Shown piece by piece: positions 58,780 through 64,000 of a stretch of DNA of 64,000 nt. How positions within the stretch are numbered: the first letter of the stretch is position 1; each line of letters begins with the position of its first letter. The stretch is from the NCBI RefSeq assembly GCF_902833225.1, contig NZ_CADFEI010000003.1, positions 186,001-250,000 of the forward strand. The letters run 5' to 3'. The stretch comes from Burkholderia sp. BCC1644. GTDB lineage: Bacteria > Pseudomonadota > Gammaproteobacteria > Burkholderiales > Burkholderiaceae. The notes under the pieces are model-generated. The model worked only from the letters and a program-made list of their open reading frames with translations, had not been told where the DNA came from and searched no databases. The position numbers and the translations under genes were made by a program.

Positions 58780-59892
58780 ATGCAACAACCGTGGAAAGAC
58801 ATTGTCCTGTCGGATTTGCCGCTCCGGGAGGACCTCAAGTTGCTGCACGCATACGGGGCGCCGCAGCTCGACGTGCCGGTCCGCCTGAACGTCAACGAGA
58901 ATCCGTATCCGCCGTCGCCGGCGCTCGTCGAGCGCATCGCGGCCGCGGTGGCCGACGCGGCACGCAACGCGAACCGCTATCCCGACCGCGACTTCGCCGA
59001 ATTGCGATCGCATCTCGCCGCCTACCTGACGCACGATACCGGCGTGCCGGTCGACGCGACCAGCGTCTGGGCAGCCAACGGTTCCAACGAGGTGATCCAG
59101 CAGATCCTGCAGGCGTTTGGCGGCCCGGGGCGCTCGGCGCTGGCCTTTACGCCCGCGTATCCCATGTATGACGAATACTGCCGAACGACCTTCACGCACC
59201 TGCATACATTGCCGCGCACCGAGGATTTCGCGCTGGATGTGGATCAGGCACTCGCCAGCATCCGCGAACACCGGCCGAGCGTGATCCTGCTGACGTCACC
59301 GAACAACCCGACGGGAACCGCGCTGCCGGTCGACGACATCCGCGCGATCCTCGACCTCGCACCGGGCGTGGTCGTCGTCGACGAAGCCTATGCGGAATTC
59401 CGGCGTCACGGCGTCCGCAGCGCGGTGACGCTGCTGCCCGACCATCCGCGGCTGATCGTGACGCGCACGTTGAGCAAGGCGTTCAAGTTTGCGGGTGGCC
59501 GCGTCGGGTATTGCGCATGCGCGCCGGCGATCGTGGACGCGCTGAAGCTGGTTCGCCTGCCGTATCACCTGTCCGCGCTGACGCAGGCGGCCGCCTGCGC
59601 GGCGCTGGTCGCGCGTGACGAGATGCTGTCGCAAGTCGACGCGATCAAGGCCGAGCGCGACGCAACCGTTTGCTGGCTGCGCGGCCTGGGCCTCGCGGTG
59701 GCCGATTCGGACGCCAACTTCGTGATGTTCGGCAAGTTTGCGGATCGCCACCGGATCTGGAGCGGACTCCTGCGCCACGGCGTCCTGATTCGCGAGTCCG
59801 GGCCGCCCGAGTACCTTCGCGTATCGATCGGCACCGCGGCGGAGATGGCCGCGTTTCGCGCGGCGCTGCTTGATGTGATGACGCCCGGTTGA
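58780..59892 (+). CDS. hisC: Histidinol-phosphate aminotransferase-like enzyme
   Basis: 370 residues from ATG 58780 (GGAG eight bases before). PLP fold-type I aminotransferase: LNVNENPYPPSPALVERI, GSNEVIQQILQAF, SPNNPTG (173-179), DEAYAEF and the PLP lysine K233 in TLSKAFKFAGGRVGY. HisC transaminates histidinol phosphate in histidine synthesis, with aromatic amino-acid transamination as a possible side role. It stands alone, away from other his genes, behind a His-codon leader and terminator, which ties its expression to histidine supply and supports HisC over other aminotransferases. Confidence 0.93.
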   Translation: MQQPWKDIVLSDLPLREDLKLLHAYGAPQLDVPVRLNVNENPYPPSPALVERIAAAVADAARNANRYPDRDFAELRSHLAAYLTHDTGVPVDATSVWAANGSNEVIQQILQAFGGPGRSALAFTPAYPMYDEYCRTTFTHLHTLPRTEDFALDVDQALASIREHRPSVILLTSPNNPTGTALPVDDIRAILDLAPGVVVVDEAYAEFRRHGVRSAVTLLPDHPRLIVTRTLSKAFKFAGGRVGYCACAPAIVDALKLVRLPYHLSALTQAAACAALVARDEMLSQVDAIKAERDATVCWLRGLGLAVADSDANFVMFGKFADRHRIWSGLLRHGVLIRESGPPEYLRVSIGTAAEMAAFRAALLDVMTPG

Positions 59893-59961
59893 GCAACGGG
59901 CACGATCGAAGCGATCGACGACGCAATGGAATGCGTGTCAACGCAGGATCCGACGGTGTAC

Positions 59962-60213
59962 TTACTTCATCGTCGCGAGTCGCGATTCCAGCTCGTCGAT
60001 CTTCGCGAGCACGGCTTCGCCGAGCTTCCTGACGTGACGCGGCACGTCGGGCGCCGACATCAGTTCCTCGAGGCGCCCGCGCCAGTAACTCGGATGCCTG
60101 ACGCGCCCCGCGCCCGACATCGATACGTCGTCAGCGACCGCGTCGCTGTCCAGGAGAGCCACCATTCTCTGGATATGAGAGAGCTCTCGTTCCACATAGT
60201 CTCTTGCCAGCAT
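59962..60213 (-). CDS. Small hypothetical protein
   Basis: 83 residues from ATG 60213, soluble and mostly helical (LARDYVERELSHIQRMVALL, YWRGRLEELMSAPDVPRHVR, KIDELESRLATMK with a coiled-coil look). A GGGGAA about 11 bases upstream is a mediocre ribosome site. I do not recognise the family. The reading frame extends further upstream, but that part looks non-coding. It is convergent with hisC and isolated. Confidence 0.55.
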   Translation of the reverse strand: MLARDYVERELSHIQRMVALLDSDAVADDVSMSGAGRVRHPSYWRGRLEELMSAPDVPRHVRKLGEAVLAKIDELESRLATMK

Positions 60214-60521
60214 ATTGATTGAAATTCCCCGAAATACGACATCAGGCCTTCCGTCATCAACGCGCCATCGTGTCGCGGCGCCAACGACGCGCCGCTCACG
60301 CTGTGCGTCAGCGTACGCAGCGGCTGTGTCAGTCAAATGCGCGGACGAGCGCGGCAATCGACATTCGACGGCAGGCCTGTTCGTTTGTTTTCGTTCCGCC
60401 CAGTCCCCGGTGCCCTGCTGCCAATCGTAGGCGCACCGGCCCGCGCCGGCATCCCCAAAAGTGGGGATATTGGCCGATATCGTTTGCGCGGTGGTTTCCG
60501 GAAATTACGGAGCATGACGGC
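60214..60521. other. Intergenic region with one hairpin
   Basis: About 300 bp without a supported gene. The one clear structure is ATCCCCA (60451-60457) and TGGGGAT (60462-60468), a 7-bp stem with 4-base loop about 55 bp beyond the ankyrin gene stop. It may be a terminator for that gene, although no T run follows on the minus strand. Confidence 0.4.
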
Positions 60522-61574
60522 CTAGCGCCGATAAGACGGCGGCGCGAGTTCGAGTGGATCGGGGTTCAGGCGCACCCATGCAACGGCCAGGCGACACAGT
60601 TGCGCCGGATCGCCGGCCTGGCGCTTGACGTCGTGTACGACAGCGTCCACGTCCGACAAATCGGCTGCCGGCAGCGACGTGCCGGTGCGCACGATCGACG
60701 CGAACGCATCGGCCATCTTCCGGAAGTCAGCGTCCCAGTTGCCGCCGCCGTTGTGATCGAGCTCATGCGCGATGCGGCCCGCGATCCGGACGAGTTCGCC
60801 CTGCACCGTCGCAGCGTGCCCGGTTCCCGGCACCAGTTGCGTCCACAATGCCTGATGCTGCGCCTGCCACGTGCCGTCCGCGACGACGATCGGCGACCGG
60901 CCGTCATGCAGTTGGCGGCGCGGCACTGGCCGCACGTCGAACAACGCATAGAGCCGCTCCAGCGCAGCACTGGCCGCGTCGACCGTCTCGGGATTGAAAC
61001 GCTCGCGCATGAACTCGAAACGCTCGCCGATCGCCGTGACGCTGGCCTGCATTGACGGTGTCTTCGCCGCGCCGGCGCCGAGCAGCACGTCGGCGAGCGC
61101 CACCATGTGCTCGAGATCCGCATTGCCGCAAGTGCGCAACGCACGCTCGAGCGGCGTATGCCCGTCCCGGTTCAACGCGTCGACGCGCGCGCCGTGCTCC
61201 AGCAGCAGCCGGGCGGACCGCGCATGGCGCGAATCGGCCGCCGCGTGCAGCGCGGTGCCGATCGACGCACCGTCGTCGTGAACGTCCGCACCCAGTTCGA
61301 ACAGCACGTCGAAGCGGCTGCGCCGGCTGCGGGCGCGCGCGTGCAGCGCCGTGTTGCCGTACGCGTCGGCCGCACCGATATCCGCGCCCTGTGCGACAAG
61401 CCAGCGCGCGAGATCGTCGGGACACCGGTCGAACGACAGCGCGGTCCGCTTGCTCGACCCGCCACGCGCATTCACGTCGCAGGTGTCGAACACCGCCTGC
61501 AGTTTCGCAAGGTCGCCCTCGTCGAGCAGTGCGTCGAAGTCCTTCGGCAGCAGTTTCTTTTTTGCTTTCGGCAT
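60522..61574 (-). CDS. Ankyrin repeat protein with conserved C-terminal domain
   Basis: 350 residues, cytoplasmic, with a lysine-rich start (MPKAKKKLLPKDFDALLDEG). Ankyrin repeats cover about residues 20-165 (GADIGAADAYGNTALHARAR, GASIGTALHAAADSRHARSA, GARVDALNRDGHTPLERALR). The second half is a separate domain: VPRRQLHDGRSPIVVADGTW, then ELVRIAGRIAHELDHNGGGN and WDADFRKMADAF. I recall similar ankyrin plus tail proteins in proteobacteria but no assigned activity. Such proteins are frequent as immunity-type partners in toxin loci; here that is inference from the neighbour at 61680. Confidence 0.85.
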   Translation of the reverse strand: MPKAKKKLLPKDFDALLDEGDLAKLQAVFDTCDVNARGGSSKRTALSFDRCPDDLARWLVAQGADIGAADAYGNTALHARARSRRSRFDVLFELGADVHDDGASIGTALHAAADSRHARSARLLLEHGARVDALNRDGHTPLERALRTCGNADLEHMVALADVLLGAGAAKTPSMQASVTAIGERFEFMRERFNPETVDAASAALERLYALFDVRPVPRRQLHDGRSPIVVADGTWQAQHQALWTQLVPGTGHAATVQGELVRIAGRIAHELDHNGGGNWDADFRKMADAFASIVRTGTSLPAADLSDVDAVVHDVKRQAGDPAQLCRLAVAWVRLNPDPLELAPPSYRR

Positions 61575-61679
61575 CGTGGGCCTCCTGCCTTCGAACGCGC
61601 GCGCATCGTCGGCATTTCGTCAATGTGATAAACCGGCCTGGCATCCGCTGCGGGCACGCAGCGCACCCTGGCACGCGCG

Positions 61680-62084
61680 TCAGTCCAGCGGCGCCAGAAG
61701 CGCAAGTCCGTCCGGCCGGCCGGACGCGCCATCCAGCTTCGTGATGTTCCAGCGAGCGGCGTCATCCCAGTCGTAATCCATTCGATAGGAAAACCGGGCA
61801 TTGGCGCGAAACAGCGCGGCGCGGAATTTCCTGCCGTCATTCGCCAGCGCGTCGCGCAGCGGCGGCCCGATGCGCATGATGCCGTCGATGAAGTCGCGAT
61901 GACGCATCGCGGAGATCAACTCGACGCCGGCCGCCGTCGCGCAGGACGCGCGGACGCCGTACTGGACCTCGCTCGGCGCGTTGAAGCGAACGTAGACTTC
62001 GCTCCAGCCGGGAAACGCGGCCTGCATGTAGCCGATGACATGCCGGGCCAGCTCGACCAGCCGTTCTGTTGCGGCGTCGTTCAT
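61680..62084 (-). CDS. Small cytoplasmic protein, possibly immunity-like
   Basis: 134 residues from ATG 62084. N-terminal helix (ERLVELARHVIGYMQAAFPG), beta segment WSEVYVRFNAPSEVQYGVRA, and a C-terminal FRAALFRANARFSYRMDYDW followed by DDAARWNITKLDG. The last part recalls the YezG/DUF600 immunity family, in which an F-(Y/D)-FDY-(D/E)...W pattern is common, but the match is by eye only. It precedes the ankyrin gene by 105 bp on the same strand, and both may form one cassette. Confidence 0.7.
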   Translation of the reverse strand: MNDAATERLVELARHVIGYMQAAFPGWSEVYVRFNAPSEVQYGVRASCATAAGVELISAMRHRDFIDGIMRIGPPLRDALANDGRKFRAALFRANARFSYRMDYDWDDAARWNITKLDGASGRPDGLALLAPLD

Positions 62085-62299
62085 CGATCTTCCTCGGAAT
62101 GGGATCGCGGACGAGCGTAATAGGACGTGGGGCGACGCGTCAATGTCCGTCCCGGAACGTCCGTATCCGGTCACTGTCGCGCGCCTCGGCATGCGAGGCC
62201 GATGTCGCACCTTGCATGTCGATTGGCGCGCTTTGCGAGTGAACTGGCGCGCAAAAGGCGTCATCATGGCGCATCACTTCTGCAACGGAACCCACGCCC

Positions 62300-63358
62300 A
62301 TGAATATCGATACCGACCTCCCTGTCATGGTGACCGGCGCAACCGGATACGTCGCGGGCTGGCTCGTGCAACGACTTCTCGAGGCCGGCCTGACGGTCCA
62401 CGCGGCCGTCCGCGACCCCGACAGCCCGGACAAGCTGAAGCACCTTCAGCGCATCGCGGCCGGCAAGCCCGGCACGATCCGCTTTTTCCGCGCCGACCTG
62501 CTCGAACCCGGCTCATACGCAGACGCGATGGCCGGTTGCGGCACCGTGTTCCACACCGCGTCGCCGTTCACGGTCACGGTTCGCGACCCGCAGAAGGAAC
62601 TCGTCGACCCGGCGCTGCTTGGCACGCGCAACGTGCTCGAAACGGCCAACCGCACGCCATCGGTGCGACGCGTCGTACTGACCAGCAGTTGCGCGGCGAT
62701 CTACGGCGACAATGCCGATCTCGCGGCGACGCCGAACGGTGTGTTCACCGAAGCGATCTGGAACACCAGCTCGTCGCTCGCCCATCAGCCGTATTCGTAT
62801 TCGAAGACCGTTGCGGAACGCGAAGCGTGGAAAATCGCCGCCGCGCAGCAACGCTGGGATCTCGTGACGATCAATCCGACGCTCGTGATCGGTCCCGGCA
62901 TCAATCCGCATGCAACGTCGGAAAGCTTCGAGATCGTGCGGCAGATGGGCAACGGCACGATGAAAATGGGCATACCGGATCTCGGCATGGGCGCGGTCGA
63001 CGTGCGCGACGTGGCCGACGCGCACCTCCGTGCCGCGTTTCTGGCGAGCGCCAAGGGCCGCTACATCGTCTCGGGTCACGACACCAACCTGCCGGCGATG
63101 GCCGCCACGCTGCTCGAACGGTATGGCGCCGACTACCCGATTCCGCGGCGCATCCTGCCCAAATGGCTCGTGTGGCTCGTCGGGCCGCTCGCGAACAAGG
63201 GCGTGACGCGCCGCATGATCGCGCGCAACGTCGGGCTCCCTTGGCGCGGCGACAACAGCCGCAGCCGCAACGAGCTCGGCATCCGTTATCGCCCGCTCGC
63301 CGAGTCGATGAATGATTTCTTTCAGCAACTCGTCGAAACCGGGCAATTGCGGCGATGA
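62300..63358 (+). CDS. NAD(P)-dependent extended SDR, dihydroflavonol-reductase-like
   Basis: 352 residues. Rossmann motif TGATGYVAG at 12-20, the Ser/Thr segment VVLTSSCAAIYG, and the catalytic Y165-x-x-x-K169 in PYSYSKT. INPTLVIGPGINPH and VDVRDVADAHLRAAF are typical of the DFR/cinnamoyl-CoA reductase/aldehyde reductase group. It reduces a carbonyl, perhaps an aldehyde, in the cytoplasm. The stop overlaps the next gene start (ATGA), so the AraC gene downstream is translationally coupled. Confidence 0.9.
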   Translation: MNIDTDLPVMVTGATGYVAGWLVQRLLEAGLTVHAAVRDPDSPDKLKHLQRIAAGKPGTIRFFRADLLEPGSYADAMAGCGTVFHTASPFTVTVRDPQKELVDPALLGTRNVLETANRTPSVRRVVLTSSCAAIYGDNADLAATPNGVFTEAIWNTSSSLAHQPYSYSKTVAEREAWKIAAAQQRWDLVTINPTLVIGPGINPHATSESFEIVRQMGNGTMKMGIPDLGMGAVDVRDVADAHLRAAFLASAKGRYIVSGHDTNLPAMAATLLERYGADYPIPRRILPKWLVWLVGPLANKGVTRRMIARNVGLPWRGDNSRSRNELGIRYRPLAESMNDFFQQLVETGQLRR

Positions 63359-64000
63359 ACCGTTTCGTGATCTCCCCGGGCTGGCAGGTCGTGATGGTCG
63401 ATCTCGGCCTGCGCATCGACGAGCTGCTGCGGCACGCGCAATTGCCCGCCGATCTGTTCAAGCGGCCGGAAAGCGGGCTGACGACCCGCGAATACTTCCG
63501 CATGTGGCGCGCGATGGAGGAGTTGGCCGACGCACCGGCCATCGCGCTGCGCATCCTCGATCTCATGTCGGTCGAGACCTTCGATCCGCCGCTGTTCGCC
63601 GCGCTGTGCAGCCCGAACCTGGACATTGCGATTCGGCGCATCAGCCAGTTCAAGCCGCTGATCGGCCCGATCCGCTTGCGCGTCGCGCACGAGGCCGACA
63701 TGCTGACCCTCGCCATCGACTTCCTGGAACGCGACGTGCCGCCGCCCGGCATGCTGCTCGCGTTCGAACTCGGCTTCTTCGTGAAGCTGGCACGGCTGGC
63801 CACCCGCACCGACTTGCCCGCGCGCGCCGTCACGCTACCGCGCGAAATCAAGCAGCATCCCGGCTATGCGCGGTTTTTCGGCGTGACGCCGCAGTACGGC
63901 GACTCCCCCTCCGTGAGCGTGGCGCTGCAGGATGCCCGACGTCCGTTCGTGACGGCCAACCATGCGATGTGGGCGATCTTCGAACCCGATCTGCGCCGCC
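63355..64000 (+). CDS. AraC-family transcriptional regulator, N-terminal part (runs off window)
   Basis: 215 codons are visible, starting at ATG 63355 within the stop of the SDR gene. The N-terminal domain (WQVVMVDLGLRIDELLRHAQ, LTTREYFRMWRAMEELA, FEPDLRR at the edge) matches the arabinose-binding-like domain of OruR/ArgR-type AraC regulators, which end in the helix-turn-helix located here beyond position 64000. Coupling suggests control of the SDR gene. Confidence 0.85.
   Translation, partial: MNRFVISPGWQVVMVDLGLRIDELLRHAQLPADLFKRPESGLTTREYFRMWRAMEELADAPAIALRILDLMSVETFDPPLFAALCSPNLDIAIRRISQFKPLIGPIRLRVAHEADMLTLAIDFLERDVPPPGMLLAFELGFFVKLARLATRTDLPARAVTLPREIKQHPGYARFFGVTPQYGDSPSVSVALQDARRPFVTANHAMWAIFEPDLRR

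Overview
The window is about 64 kb of very GC-rich DNA. Codon use, gene content and gene order fit a Burkholderia, most likely the Burkholderia cepacia complex, and an accessory-rich secondary chromosome rather than the core replicon. No rRNA, tRNA, CRISPR array or intact mobile element is visible. The genus assignment is inferred from gene families and is not tested by a search.

Layout. (1) 1-7554: the N-terminal 980 codons of a giant trimeric autotransporter adhesin with a near-perfect 129-bp tandem repeat, a long AT-enriched intergenic region, and a two-gene signalling module (receiver-AraC regulator plus 7TMR-DISM histidine kinase). (2) 7989-11881: a galactarate/talarate dehydratase-MFS operon facing a LacI-family regulator across two copies of one palindrome. 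(3) 12145-15960: a diguanylate cyclase and a PAP2-type phosphatase lipoprotein with an autotransporter-like C-terminus. (4) 16136-30654: a sugar block with xylAB-xylFGH on one strand, divergent xylR-galM, and a second complete ABC system of the galactofuranose type (ytfQ-ytfR-ytfT-yjfF). (5) 30987-37119: an electrophile/quinone-stress type operon (yceI-azoR-pirin-MFS) with divergent LysR, then an aromatic-acid type MFS. (6) 37156-46745: a tripartite RND efflux pump and a metal/drug-type two-component system, bracketed by small exported DUF4148 proteins. (7) 46850-47676: three consecutive gene remnants (LptD, AraC, 4-hydroxyphenylpyruvate dioxygenase). (8) 47740-51662: an NTF2-like protein, a GST, a divergent LysR and a ProP-like MHS transporter. 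(9) 51723-58349: alpha/beta hydrolase, beta-propeller lactonase, TRAP transporter dctPQM, LuxR regulator. (10) 58565-59892: a histidine-codon leader peptide, an intrinsic terminator and a stand-alone hisC. (11) 59962-64000: a small unknown protein, an ankyrin protein next to an immunity-like protein, an extended SDR and a partial AraC regulator.

How the genes fit together. Most of the window imports and degrades plant-type sugars and sugar acids (galactarate, xylose, galactofuranose/galactose, probably another acid through the TRAP system). Each set carries its own regulator or a recognisable palindromic operator. The rest is envelope biology: adhesion, efflux, c-di-GMP and stress. The observation most worth following up is the apparent histidine transcription attenuator in front of the lone hisC. 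The pseudogene row at 46.8-47.7 kb and the repeat-built adhesin come next.
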